DNA of 64,000 nt from Coenobita brevimanus (taxonomy: Eukaryota; Arthropoda; Malacostraca; Decapoda; Coenobitidae): positions 20,594,732 to 20,658,731 of the forward strand of contig CM064666.1 in the NCBI GenBank assembly GCA_032717465.1, read 5' to 3'. The position numbers and the translations under genes were made by a program. Positions 23,601 through 35,053 of this stretch are shown piece after piece (within the stretch, counting starts at the first letter, position 1; each line of letters begins with the position of its first letter). Under the pieces are notes generated by a model. That model worked only from the letters and a program-made list of their open reading frames with translations, searched no databases and was not told the DNA's origin.

Positions 23601-24472
23601 ATTAGCAAGAAAAGGATAACACTATCATCATTATCCTCTAAGTCACCAGTAACTTTAGACTTAGCCCTAGTGACAGCACATGCAGGGAACACATCAGGGA
23701 CATCACACTCCTGGGCCGCAGCCACTGGCTCACTAGACAACTGAGGAGCTGGACACACTTGACTTCCACCAATATCATTTCCAAGTAAGAAAGTTATACC
23801 TGACATTGGGAGTGTCTCAACCAACCCAACCATACCGGAACCATTAACAAAACCAGACTCTAAATTCACTCTGCACAGAGGGACAGAGAAGTAATTATTC
23901 CCTACACCTTGTAAGATTACAGTTTCATCAAAGGAATTAATATTAGAGCCTAGAACACTGGTCAGCATAAGGGATTGGCAAGCACCTGTATCACGATATA
24001 TTTTAACTGATTTCCTGTCATTACTGTCCAGAGGACTGACAAAACCATCAGACAGGAAATTAGCACATGAACTCTTGAGAGTGTCACCCACGTTACTGGC
24101 CAAAAGAGGAGCTTCATCATGAGGATTTAATTCACCCCTCAAAGCAGGTTCAATTAACTCAGTTAAAGAATTCTGGGAACTCTCAAGGGTGGACACTAGA
24201 CCAATTGACTGAATATTTAAAGACTCCTTTTTGTTCACATCACGCTGTCTCCTGAAACATTTCTCCGTAGTATGACCAAGCTTACTACAATAAGTACATT
24301 TACTTTTCTGAAATCTAGAGGTGAAGCTGGTATTTACTTCCTGAGAAACATCATTTTTATTCTCTTTCCTGTTACCTGTACTCTGAGTACAGGCAACGTA
24401 CTTACTCTCAGCTTTCCCTTTTTCTTTAGAATATCTCTTGTGAGTCAGAACATATTCATCAATACTCAACAT
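23510..24472 (-). pseudogene. Gypsy unit 1 gag C-part, zinc knuckle and protease
   Basis: A single CCHC knuckle reads CTYCSKLGHTTEKC (near 24280). About 90 residues later comes an aspartic protease active site, YRDTGACQSL (near 23990), followed by a typical hydrophobic beta pattern (GITFLLGNDIGG). The frame ends at 23510. At 24460 a ~190-bp segment present in unit 2 (29711-29906) is missing, which removes part of the gag C-terminal domain before the knuckle. Confidence 0.82.
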
Positions 24473-24581
24473 GGGATTGCTTATCCTGCTTGTAAGTTGT
24501 CCTAAATTTTACTCTATAGGCTTCAGGAACAAGCTCATAGGCCTTAAGAATCAAGCTCTTAACTACATCATAATTATCAGA

Positions 24582-25202
24582 TTAATCCTGAGGCAAAGAT
24601 GCATAAGTTACTTGAGCTTTACCGGTGAGAACAGTTTGAAGGAGTACTGGCCAATACTTTTTGGGCCAAGTAAAACCTGTAGCTACCCTCTCAAACAACT
24701 GAAAATACTTTGTTAAATCAGATTCATTAAAAGGAGGGACAAGTTTAACATTTTTAGCCACATCAAAATCATCAGAGCTAGATGATCCAGTTCCACCTTG
24801 TTTCATGCGATACTCATGGTCTGCCTGAATCCTAGCAATTTCAACTTGTGCCTCAGCCTCCTTAGCTTTTGCCTGAAATTCTGCCTCCTTAGCCTGTGCT
24901 TGAAATTCAGCTTCCTTCACACGAGCCTCCTGCAGGGCTAGCTGTAACTTAGCTAATTCAATCTGCGTTTGCTCATTTGGAGGAGTTACATTAAACAAGC
25001 TTTCATTAATCATGTCAACAATTTGATCTTTAGAATGATGAGAGCGAACAACAATTCCCAATTGATGGGCAACAAGCTTAAGTTCATTCTTTGTTCTGTT
25101 TTCTACATCACACACTGTTTGCACATTTGACAAAAAATCTTTGGCTTCATCAAGTGTAGTAATAGTAGACATCATGAATAAGTAGCAGTCACAAAATATC
25201 AA
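24582..25202 (-). pseudogene. Gypsy unit 1 gag N-part
   Basis: The gag start is probably the Met before STITTLDEAK (near 25170), just downstream of the primer-binding site. The N-terminal ~60 residues (HHSKDQIVDMINESL) look like a small SAP-like helical domain. Residues ~75-125 are a coiled coil built from repeated KEAEFQA units. A conserved capsid block follows (PPFNESDLTKYFQLFERVA). A TAA near 24582 interrupts the frame where unit 2 has a Gln codon. Confidence 0.75.
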
Positions 25203-25221
25203 GCAATATCCTTATGAATAT

Positions 25222-25239
25222 CCTGATAAGACGTCGCCA
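25222..25239 (-). other. primer-binding site, unit 1
   Basis: On the minus strand TGGCGACGTCTTATCAGG follows the end of LTR b by 6 nt. It begins with TGG, complementary to a tRNA CCA end. Unit 2 has the same site with one change at 30681-30698. The cognate tRNA was not identified. Confidence 0.65.
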
Positions 25240-25245
25240 AATTTA

Positions 25246-26022
25246 TGTTACGGAACAGAGAAAGATAATATACACTTTAATTGACAATACTAAAAATCAC
25301 TACTGTCCCGTAAAGTTCCAGGTTCAAAACAAAAGAGTTAGGTAAAATTACAAGTTAAAGTTTAATGCTCAAACTAACAACAAAACATTCAGGACTCATA
25401 AGGATAATGTAATGGCAAAAACAGGTTAAATATATGGTTAACTGCAATAGCCTCTATTAACACGAAATTAGCAAGAGTAAATTTATCTAAGCCCTGATAA
25501 AATGAAAATACTAGATAATACTCAGTGAATGCAAGATATATTATTACAGATACAAAATATTATTAATAAGGGCTGACACCCAAAACACATGAATCACAAA
25601 AACCTTACTAGGCCTAAGAATTAACACCTTACGCTACACAGTACAAGAAAAAATGCAATAACACTTATACTCAAATTACACAGCTGCTAGATGGTTGGAG
25701 ACTTCCTGAGCACTCACAATAATAACAACTGTACAGGGGAGGACAGAGATGTGAGCAAAATGAGTAGATCTAAGTGGCAATAATGCAGAGACTGAGCTCA
25801 TTATATAGGGGCCGGCAGAGCTTGATACAACTTGTAAGAAGGACGCGCAAATGAAGCCATGGGGACAGAGTTGACAATCCTGCTCTGAACAACAGAAAGA
25901 ACGACTTACTCTACTGTAAGGGAGGAGGGGGGGAGTGAGGTAGAACGCGCTCGTGATCAAATATGCAGCATACTGTACGTTAGAATTACACAAAGGATGA
26001 TGAAATCATAGGCTATGTAACA
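25246..26022 (-). repeat. Gypsy LTR b (shared middle LTR)
   Basis: A 777-bp LTR with TGTTAC...GTAACA ends. It serves as 5' LTR for unit 1 and 3' LTR for unit 2. It is followed on one side by a primer-binding site and on the other by a polypurine tract, so both junctions are authentic and the array is not two independent insertions. Confidence 0.9.
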
Positions 26023-26082
26023 CCTCCCCACAAAGAAAAAGAAATTTACAAAGGAAATTTCTTATTACTCTAAACAATCTGT

Positions 26083-27402
26083 CTAAAGTCTAGATAAGCA
26101 ACCTGCAATAACATTTTCTTTCCCCTTGACATGTTGTATGTCTAATGAATACGCTTGAAGAAGTAGACTCCATCTTGTCAATCTCTGATTTTTATCTTTA
26201 AACTTACTAAGGAATTTCAGTGGGTTATGATCGGTATAAATGACTATGGGGTCAAAACCAGAACACAAATAAAATGAAAAATGCTGTAAACTCAAAATCA
26301 AGGCCAAAAGCTCTTTCTCAATAGTTGAGTAGTTCTTTTGAGGTGGAGTGAACTTCTTACTGTAATAAGATACAGGGTGTTCAATACCCTGATCATCCTC
26401 TTGCAGCAAAACAGCCCCAGCTCCTGTATCACTTGCATCAACAGCCATCTTAAAAGGCTTAGCAAAATTTGGAGTAGCGAGCACTGGCTGACTTAATAGG
26501 ATAGCTTTAAGTTTGTTAAAAGAGGATTTACAGTTATCGGTCCAGACAAGTTTAACTCCCTTTTTCAGTAGGTCTGTAAGTGGTGATACAAGAATTGAAA
26601 AGTTAAGAACAAATCTCCTGTAATAACCTACCATTCCCAAAAATCTTTGTAGCTCTTTCCTACTTTTAGGTCTGGGAAGATCACTTATAACCTAAACCTT
26701 AGCTCCTGGTGGTGCAACATGTCCATCACCAATTACATACCCAAGGTACTGAACTTTAGCTTGACCAAACTCACACTTTGATAAATTAGCTACAAGATTA
26801 GCCTGAACCAAACGCTCAAGAAATTTACTGACATGGCATAGGTGATTTTTCCAGTTGTCACTAAAGATTAATACATCATCAATATAAACAACACACCCTG
26901 CCAAACCCTCTGTTACAACATTCATGAGCTTCTGAAATGTGGCTGGTGCATTCTTCATACCATATGGCATTACAGAACATGCAAAAGTCTTTCCTAGTGT
27001 TACAAAACATGAGATCTCCGTAGCACGTTCAGTCATAGGTACTTGCCAGTATCCCTTTAACAAATCAAACTTACTTATGTACCTAGCCTTTCCGATCTTG
27101 TCTATGCAATCTTCCACGCGAGGGAGAGGGTAAGTGTCTGTTTTGGTTATCTGATTAACACGTCTGTAGTCGATGCAAAGCCACTGTGACCCACCTGGCT
27201 TAGGGACTAGAGTGACAGGAGAACTCCACTCGCTCTGACAGGGCTCAATCATCTTGTGGTCCAACAGGTAGCCAAGCTCCTTCTGGATGAGAGGAACTTT
27301 CACTGGGTTCACACGGTAAGGAGGCAATTTAATTGGCTTTGCGTCTCCAACATCGACATCATGCATCAACATAGTGGTTTTTCCTTTAGTGGCACGGAAC
27401 AC
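26083..27402 (-). pseudogene. Gypsy unit 2 pol: RT and RNase H
   Basis: The RT runs from 27402 with the same blocks as unit 1, including VVYIDDVLIFS near 26880. It is cut by a TAG at 26692 where unit 1 has a Gln codon. The frame then continues uninterrupted into RNase H (FKMAVDASDTGAGAVL), ending CLSRL at 26083. RT and RNase H are therefore in one frame here, unlike unit 1. The connection to integrase is lost by short deletions near 27480 and 27610. Confidence 0.9.
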
Positions 27403-27607
27403 TTGCGGGTACTCCTGCAGTAATGCCGAAAACTCCTGCCTTTCCTCGGGAGGTAGATGAGAAAGCTTAGTCTGGAGATCATGATATCAGGATTCTTCCC
27501 CTAACTATCACTCAGGCTCATGCTGCATGGGAGAACTTCACTTGCAGACTCAGGTGGAACAGCTACAGTGCAGACTGGATTATATTTGTCCCACCTGTGA
27601 TATAATT

Positions 27608-28860
27608 TTAGCATGTTGATGGTGTGGCGATGACATAGTTGACATCACTGAGTTTGTTCTCCACGAAATAAGGACCACTAAACTTGGCTTGAAGAGGTTG
27701 CCCATGCACTGATAGCAGAATCAAAACCTGATCTCCTGGCTGAAAGTGCCGTAACCTGGACTTCTTATCATACCAAGTCTTCATCTTCTCCTGAGCAGCT
27801 CCTAAATTCTCTCTCGCCAGCTGTAAAGCAATGGACAGCCGTTCTTTGAACTTCATCACATACTCCAGCAGGTTGACGTCATCTTCCTCCGACAGCCAGC
27901 ATTCCTTGAGTAGCTTAAGGGGTCCTCTTATTTCATGGCCAAACAGTAGTTCAAAAGGTGAGAAGCCCAGTGATTCATTTGGAGATTCTCTTGCGGCAAA
28001 TACAACGAATGGAAGACCTTTATCCCAGTCTTTCTGATGTTCCAAACAGTATTTCTTGAGCATCGATTTGAGTGTTTGATGATATCTCTCCAACGCTCCT
28101 TGGGTCTGGGGATGGTAAGCTGAAGACGTGATCTGGGTGATGCCCAACTCTTTCAGAGACTGCTTGAAAACATTTGTCATGAAATTACTTCCCCGGTCTG
28201 ACTGTACCTCCTTGGGCAGACCAAACTTTGTGAAGAACCCTAGCATTTCCTTAACCACGTTCTTTGCTGAGATATTTCTAAGTGGAATGGCTTCAGGATA
28301 ACGAGTAGCCATATCAATCCGGGTCAACACATAAGAAAATCCTGAAGAAGTCTTAGGAGGAGGGCCCACAATATCCACCAACACACGGGTGAATGGCGCC
28401 TCAAAAAGAGGAATGGGAACTAGAGGTGCAACCTTTTCGGTCTGATTACACTTCCCCACAACTTGACAGGTGTGACAAGACTTACAATACCAGGAAACAT
28501 CCCTGAAGGTACCTGGCCAGTAGAAGTGTTTCAAAATGCGTGCCACAGTCTTCCTCACTCCAAGGTGTCCTGCCAAACTGGAATCATGAGCCACTCTGAT
28601 ATCCTGCCTACAAACACGAGGGATGACAACTTGATGTACAACCTCCCATTCACAGTCGGCTGATGCTGTTGGGGGTCACCACTTCCTCATAAGTACTCAT
28701 GACTTTATATAATAACAAGCAGAAGCACCAGCTGACTCTTCCTCACTGCAAGCAGAGTTAGCTAGACCTTTCAACTCAGGGTCAGCAACCGGCAACTCAA
28801 CCAACTCTTGAGACAAATTATCAACACTACGCGGTACTGCCTCATCTGGTGAGTGGTCCA
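27608..28860 (-). pseudogene. Gypsy unit 2 pol: integrase
   Basis: The DDE core is continuous here: VLVDIVGP, QSDRGSNF and the acidic residue in ALERYHQ, preceded by the H2C2 finger, with the GPY/F module at the end. A TGA near 28676 stops the frame upstream of the zinc finger where unit 1 reads Arg. About 32 bp are missing near 27618 relative to unit 1, between short gatg repeats, removing residues after GPY/F. Confidence 0.88.
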
Positions 28861-29823
28861 AATTAGCAAGAAAAGGATAACACTATCATCATTATCCTCT
28901 AAGTCACCAGTAACTTTAGACTTAGCCCTAGTGACAGCACATGCAGGGAACACATCAGGGACATCACACTCCTGGGCCGCAGCCACTGGCTCACTAGACA
29001 ACTGAGGAGCTGGACACACTTGACTTCCACCAATATCATTTCCAAGTAAGAAAGTTATACCTGACATTGGGAGTGTCTCAACCAACCCAACCATACCGGA
29101 ACCATTAACAAAACCAGACTCTAAATTCACTCTGCACAGAGGGACAGAGAAGTAATTATTCCCTACACCTTGTAAGATTACAGTTTCATCAAAGGAATTA
29201 ATATTAGAGCCTAGAACACTGGTCAGCATAAGGGATTGGCAAGCACCTGTATCACGATATATTTTAACTGATTTCCTGTCATTACTGTCCAGAGGACTGA
29301 CAAAACCATCAGACAGGAAATTAGCACATGAACTCTTGAGAGTGTCACCCACGTTACTGCCCAAAAGAGAAGCTTCATCATGAGGATTTAATTCACCCCT
29401 CAAAGCAGGTTCAGTTAACTCAGTTAAAGAATTCTGGGAACTCTCAAGGGTGGACACTAGACCAATTGACTGAATATTTAAAGACTCCTTTTTGTTCACA
29501 TCACGCTGTCTCCTGAAACATTTCTCCGTAGTATGACCAAGCTTACTACAATAAGTACATTTACTTTTCTGAAATCTAGAGGTGAAGCTGGTATTTACTT
29601 CCTGAGAAACATCATCTTTATTCTCTTTCCTGTTACCTGTACTCTGAGTAGAGGCAACGTACTTACTCTCAGCTTTCCCTTTTTCTTTAGAATATCTCTT
29701 GTGAGTGAGAACATATTCATCAGCTAAAACTGCAGCATCAGACAAATTATCTATTCTTTTCTTATCAAGATATAGGCTTACATCTTTATTAACACACCTT
29801 TTGAAGTCCTCCAGCAAAATCAT
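28771..29823 (-). pseudogene. Gypsy unit 2 gag C-part, zinc knuckle and protease
   Basis: This copy retains the gag segment lost from unit 1 (upstream of 29711), then the CCHC knuckle (near 29545) and the protease YRDTGACQSL (near 29250). It ends in the same overlapping configuration with the integrase frame as unit 1, so the frame change between protease and integrase is shared by both units. Confidence 0.82.
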
Positions 29824-30106
29824 CTGCTAAAATTTACCGAAATCAGAATCCACATTCTTAGAATTTAATCACTGCTCTTACAGATCTTCTTTGATTTTTG
29901 CATACTCAGCATGGGATTGCTTATCTTGCTTATAAGTTGTCCTAAATTTTACTCTATAGGCTTCAGGAACAAGCTCATAGGCCTTAAGAATCAAGCTCTT
30001 AACTACATCATAATTATCAGATTGATCTTGAGGCAAAGATGCATAAGTTACTTGAGCTTTACCGGTGAAAACAGTTTGAAGGAGTACTGCCCAATAATTT
30101 TTGGGG

Positions 30107-30640
30107 TCAATTAAAACCTGTAGCTACCCTCTCAAACAACTGAAAATACTTTGTTAAATCAGATTCATTAAAAGGAGGGACAAGTTTAACATTTTTAGCC
30201 ACATCAAAATCATCAGAGCTAGATGATCCAGTTCCATCTTGTTTCATGCGATACTCATGGTCTGCCTGAATCCTAGCAAGTTCAACTTGTGCCTGAAACT
30301 CAGCCTCCTTAGCACGAGCCTGAAACTCAGCCTCCTTAGCATTTGCCTGAAATTCAGCCTCCTTAGCACGGGCCTCCTGCAGGGCTAGCTGTAACTTAGC
30401 TAATTCAATCTGCATTTGCTCATTTCGAGGGGTTACATTAAATAAGCTTTCATTAATCATGTCAACAATTTGATCTTTAGAATGATGAGAGCGAACAGCA
30501 ATTCCCAATTGTTGAGCAACAAGCTTGAGTTCATTCTTTGTTCTGTTTTCTACATCACACACTGTTTGCACATTTGACAAAAAAATCTTTGGCTTCATCA
30601 AGTGTAGTAATAGTAGACATCATGAATAAATCATAGTCAC
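30107..30640 (-). pseudogene. Gypsy unit 2 gag N-part
   Basis: Equivalent to the gag N-part of unit 1. The coiled-coil repeat differs: KEAEFQA units are followed by NA, RA and QV, suggesting the repeat evolves by slippage. An extra A in an A-run near 30585 shifts the frame close to the start, so only an internal fragment is open. Confidence 0.75.
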
Positions 30641-30704
30641 AAAATATCAAGCAATATCCTTATGATAATATTCTGAATATCCTGATAAGAGGTCGCCAAA
30701 TTTA

Positions 30705-31441
30705 TGTTACGGAACAGAGAAAACTGTCCCGCAAAGTTCCAGGTTCAAAACAAAAGAGTTAGGTAAAATTATAAGTTAAAGTTTAATGCTCAAACTAACA
30801 ACAAAACATTCAGGACTCATAAGGATAATGTAATGGCAAAAAACAGGTTAAATATATGGTTAATTGGAATAGCCTCTATTAACACGAAATTAGCAAGAGT
30901 AAATTTATCTAAGTCAGCCCTGATAAAATGAAAATACCAGATAATACTCAGTGAATGCAAGATATATTATTACAGATACAAAATATTATTAATAAGGGCT
31001 GACACCCAAAACACTTGAATCACAAAAACCTTGCTAGGCCTAAGAATTAAACCTTATGCTACACAGTACAAGAAAAAATGCAATAACACTTATACTCAAA
31101 TTACACAGCTGGAGACTTCCTGAGCACTCACAATAATAACAACTGTACAGGGAAGGATAGAGATGTGAGCAAAATGAGGAGTAGATCTAAGTGGCAATAA
31201 TGCAGAGACTGAGCTCATTATATAGGGGCCGGCAGAGCTTGATACAACTTGTAAGAAGGACGTGCAAATGAAGCCATGGGGACAAAGAGTTGACAATCCT
31301 GCTCTGAACAACAGAAAGAACGACTTACTTTACTATAAGGGAGGACGGGGTGAGTGAGATAGAACACGCTCTTGATCAAACATGCAGCATACTGTACGTT
31401 AGAATTACACAAAGGATGATGAAATCATAGGCTTGGTAACA
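30705..31441 (-). repeat. Gypsy LTR c (5' LTR of unit 2)
   Basis: A 737-bp LTR, shorter than a and b because ~50 bp are missing after the first 18 bases on the plus-strand side (around 30722). Its terminal ggtaaca has one change from gtaaca context in the others. The TATA-like block is at about 31213-31222. Confidence 0.88.
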
Positions 31442-31445
31442 ATAT
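31442..31445. repeat. TSD of the Gypsy array, right
   Basis: The 4-bp atat matches 19944-19947 on the other side of the array. Confidence 0.7.
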
Positions 31446-31728
31446 TCATGTGAACATGATTGTGATATTGATAGTACTAAGTCGAATTTTGATGTGAATA
31501 TGAATAGTGTTTATACATAATGAACCAGCCGATTCCAACAAAGATGTATAACAACAGAAATTTTAGCAAAGATTAAAAATCGCGAATGTCATCCTTCATA
31601 TTCTTATCTAGAGATTTACCTGCCGAAGTTAATAGATTTCCCCTTTTGAACTATGCAGTGGTGATTGAGAGTTTATTGAAGTGAGAATATCGAAGACTGT
31701 CGTTTGTGAAGCGCGAAATTCATGTTAT

Positions 31729-31861
31729 TGAGTTGGGGTCAAAGTGGGGTTGGTGGAGGATTAGTGCCCCTCCCTGTAAAACAATTAACTCTAAGCCATT
31801 GGCCACCCCGTCTGGGATACATGGCGTCTGGCAATGAATGAATGAATGAATGAGTTGGGGT
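31729..31861 (+). mobile_element. SINE-like short insertion with 11-bp TSD
   Basis: An ~111-bp segment (31740-31850) lies between direct repeats tgagttggggt (31729-31739 and 31851-31861). It ends ggcgtctggcaat followed by (GAAT)n. The last ~45 bases, from tggccacccc to ggcaat, match the 3' end of the RTE-like LINE at 33107-36200, while the first ~60 bases do not. This is what a SINE that borrows a LINE tail looks like, or else a severely truncated copy of a related LINE subfamily with a different tail. No tRNA-like A/B boxes were recognised in the 5' part. Confidence 0.6.
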
Positions 31862-33105
31862 TGCAGTCATGTAGGCATGTAACCGACACGTGTAAAACAA
31901 TTCGAGTTCTTAATTTGGATTCATTATGATTAAAGTTCCTATACGCTTATTAAAAAAATTTCATCATCATAAGTCACTTTTCTACATATGTTGAGTGCAA
32001 ACGTATCTTTCATATTCTTTGGAGATCGAGTATAAACAGAAATATTACAAAGTAGTCAGTTAAAGTTTTAGCCGATTCCCTTATATTGTCTTGATGCTTA
32101 TAAAAGGCGAGAAGCAGCGCCAAACAATTCATATCATAGCTTCTTTTCATTGTTGCAGGTTAGTGCCTGAGCTCTCACCCCCCACCCCCTCCCTTTTCTC
32201 TCCGTCGTGTATTAAGTCATCATATACATTCGTGAGTTAAATTAGTGATATTTTACCCTGATCCTGCTTGTGCTGAATAACGAGATCATCGCTTCTTTTC
32301 ATCACTGCAGACAAGAGTTATGGGGGGCTGTGACTCGCATCCCAAGGATTCGAGCATTCTAGCTGCGGCCTAACTGCTAACACACTAAATCACCCCCCCC
32401 CCCCTTTAGTTCATGGAATCGAAGTGAATATCGGCTGGTCCATTTGTCCATTTGATTATGGTCCATGTGACTTCTGGTCCTTTTGATTATTGTGTCTGGT
32501 TTATATAAGATTATTCAGTTACCATGTATTTAGTCATAGAGAATATTCTTTGATGATAATCTTTTGGTTCCCTCCCAACGAGTCCGTCAGCGACCACGGG
32601 ACTATACCCATGCGTATCAGTATTTTTGGTATATAAATCTAACTAGTGTGTAAAGATTCATATTTCTGGAGTTATACTGTAAATCTTCATTATTGAATAT
32701 TAACTTAGTTCGTGAAGATTCATATTTCTGAAAAGTGTAAGTAATCTTTGAATATTCTGTTTGAGAAGATTCATATTTCTGTTGATATAGATCCTCATTA
32801 TATCTTGTTTAGTATCATTCCCAGTTTGAAGAGTAATCTGTAACTCAGTTCTTAATACATTTTGCTATCCTGCAAGGAGTGGTACAGACGAGGTTGAGTG
32901 TCCCACGAGGTGTGCTAATATCTAACTACTCATGCCCTTTCTAATAAGATCACGCTAGCTCAGTTCTCGTAAAGCCATATATTTTCAAATAAGATCATAC
33001 TACCCTATATCTCAATAATCTCTAAAATTCTCGGCGTTACACTGGAGTTATCTTAATTCTGATCATTACACTGGTGACAAATCTTCAGCATCATATTGGG
33101 AGTCT
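31862..33105. other. no gene; three short repeats
   Basis: The 16-mer aagattcatatttctg recurs at 32653, 32715 and 32766. A C-run is at 32393-32404. No coding signal was recognised. Confidence 0.45.
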
Positions 33106-33130
33106 ATCTATCTATCTATTGCCAGACGCC

Positions 33131-34979
33131 TCAATCCCGTTTGGGGTGGCCACAAACAAATCGCCTCCAAGTCGCCCTGTCCCCCGCCATTTCACTGCCC
33201 TGCTCCCAACTCACACCCCCTTCTCTCATATACCTCTCCACCCCATCCCTCCATCTCATGCTCGGCCTCCCCCTCCCTCTTCCCCCCTCCACCTCACTCA
33301 CATACACTCTCTTCGTCAGTCTTTCACCCTCCATCCTCTCCACATGGCCAAACCACCTCAGTGTGTTCCTCATAACGCTCCCTATCACATCCACATCAAC
33401 ACCACAACGCTCCTTTATATCCTCATTCGTCAGCCTGTCTCTCCACGTGACTCCACAGGCTCCTCTTAAATAACTCATTTCCACTGCTCTCACTCTTGAC
33501 TTGTGTCCTTCCAACAACGTCCAAGCTTCACTTCCGTACGTTAGAGTTGGTATCACAATACTGTCATGTAGTAACTTTTTCACTTCCATGCTCACTTCCC
33601 TGTTTCTTATCAGTGCTTTCAAAGAACCAGCAACCTTTCTTCCCTGCTGTACCCTTTCAAGCACTTCATCCTCCAAACCTCCATCCTTACTCATCACACT
33701 ACCCAAGTACTTAAACGTACTCACATTTTCCAATTCCTCACCATCCAACCTCGCTGTACATTCACTGACTCCACCTCTCTCAAAGACCATCACTTTACTC
33801 TTCCCTACATTCACCTTCAGATTCCGTTTCTTACACACTCTCCCAAACTCATCCACCAAGCCTTGCAGCTCCCCTTCGTCTTCACTCAACAACACAGTAT
33901 CATCTGCAAACAACAGTACAGGGAGTTTCCAAACAGTATCCTCTCTCACCAGGGCCACTCCAACATCCACTACCCTACCTTGTACCTCTTTTATTACCCC
34001 ATCCATGTACAGATTGAACAACCATGGAGACATGACATCCCTGTTTCAACCCAACTTTCAAAGAGAAAAATTCACTTAGTTCACCATCCACACGCACTGC
34101 AGCCTTCGCACCATCGTACATACTCTTCACAGCATTTAACAGCTTCCCATCTACTCCATATATTCTTAACACTTTCCACAATCCTTGTCTATCCACCCTG
34201 TCATATGCTTTCTCCAAATCCATGAAAGCCGCATACAACTTCTTTCCCTTCTCTAGAAACTTTTCCACTAAAGATCTAAGAATGAATATCTGATCTACAC
34301 AACCTCTTCCCTTCCTAAAGCCTCCCTGTTCTTCTCCAACTAATTTCTCTGTTCTTTCTCTAACTTTGTCAATAAGTATCCTACCATACACTTTTCCTAT
34401 TATACTAAGAAGACAAATGCCCCTATGATTACCACACACTTCTTTTTCCCCTTTTCCTTTGTACAAGGGAATAATTATACCTGACTTTCAATCCTCCGGG
34501 ACTCTACCTTCCTCCCAGGCCAATCTACACATCGTCCACATTCATTCTGCTACAATCTCTCCCCCATGCTTCAGCATTTCACCACACACTCCATCAATTC
34601 CTGGGGCTTTTCCAGATTTAACTTTCTTCATTGCTTCCACAACTTCTATCCTACTGATTTCTTCCTGTCTTCTCACCTTCCTCCTTCTCCCAGCCATTCC
34701 CCAGCCACTTATACTCGCATTACTTCCATCCTCTACGTTCAACAATTCCTTAAAGTGTTCTCTCCATCTGCTCACTTTTTCTCCCTTCTCCACTAGTAAT
34801 CTATCATTTTTATCTTTCACTCCCCTGATAACTTTACTTCCACCCTGTCTTACTCTTTTCACCTCTTTCCAGAACATTTTCTTACAGTCCCTCCACTTTA
34901 CACTCAAATTCCTTCCAAATTCCTCATCCACTCTCTTCTTACTCTCTCTTACTAATCTTTTCACCTCTCTCTTTCTCAC
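33131..34979 (-). pseudogene. RTE-like ORF: reverse transcriptase and C-terminal domain
   Basis: A frameshift near 35000 separates it from the endonuclease. The fingers region reads KVKSGKAPGIDGVCGEMLK (near 34590). In-frame stops follow at 34542 and near 34490. Then come NHRGICLLSIIGKVYGRIL (near 34420), FMDLEKAYDRV (motif A, near 34215), GLKQGC (motif B) and LLFADDTVLL (motif C, near 33895). A frameshift near 34030 separates motifs B and C. The C-terminal domain contains LTYGSEAW, GHVERMEGERLTKRVY and a basic GRGRPSMRW stretch, ending GHPKRD. The same end is seen in the fragment at 6812-7066. Confidence 0.85.
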
Positions 34980-35053
34980 CTTCTTCCACGGCCCTATTTC
35001 TCATCCATTCATTGTATGCATTCTTCTTTTGTGCCACAGCCTGTTTCACCTCT

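Larger units (their letters stand above)
19948..31441 (-). mobile_element. Gypsy (Gmr1-type) tandem array: LTR-int-LTR-int-LTR
   Basis: Three near-identical LTRs (19948-20733, 25246-26022, 30705-31441) alternate with two internal regions in the same minus orientation, and the whole block is bounded by a single 4-bp TSD. This means one insertion later expanded by unequal exchange between LTRs. Each internal region encodes gag, a zinc knuckle, protease, integrase, RT and RNase H in that order. The RT is Gypsy-type, yet the integrase lies before it, which is the arrangement of the Gmr1-like lineage. The two internal regions are almost identical but carry different disabling lesions, so neither is intact. 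Confidence 0.9.

Noticed and set aside
21644..28663. Short plus-strand ORFs repeated at the same relative position in both Gypsy units
   Set aside because: Their repetition follows from the unit duplication; they are antisense of integrase and RT.
19948..31441. Two independent Gypsy insertions side by side
   Set aside because: There are only three LTRs, the middle one has both functional junctions, and the TSD is found only outside the array.
31862..33105. Possible host gene exons with short protein-like frames
   Set aside because: Frames are under 50 codons, AT-rich, without splice signals flanking any motif.
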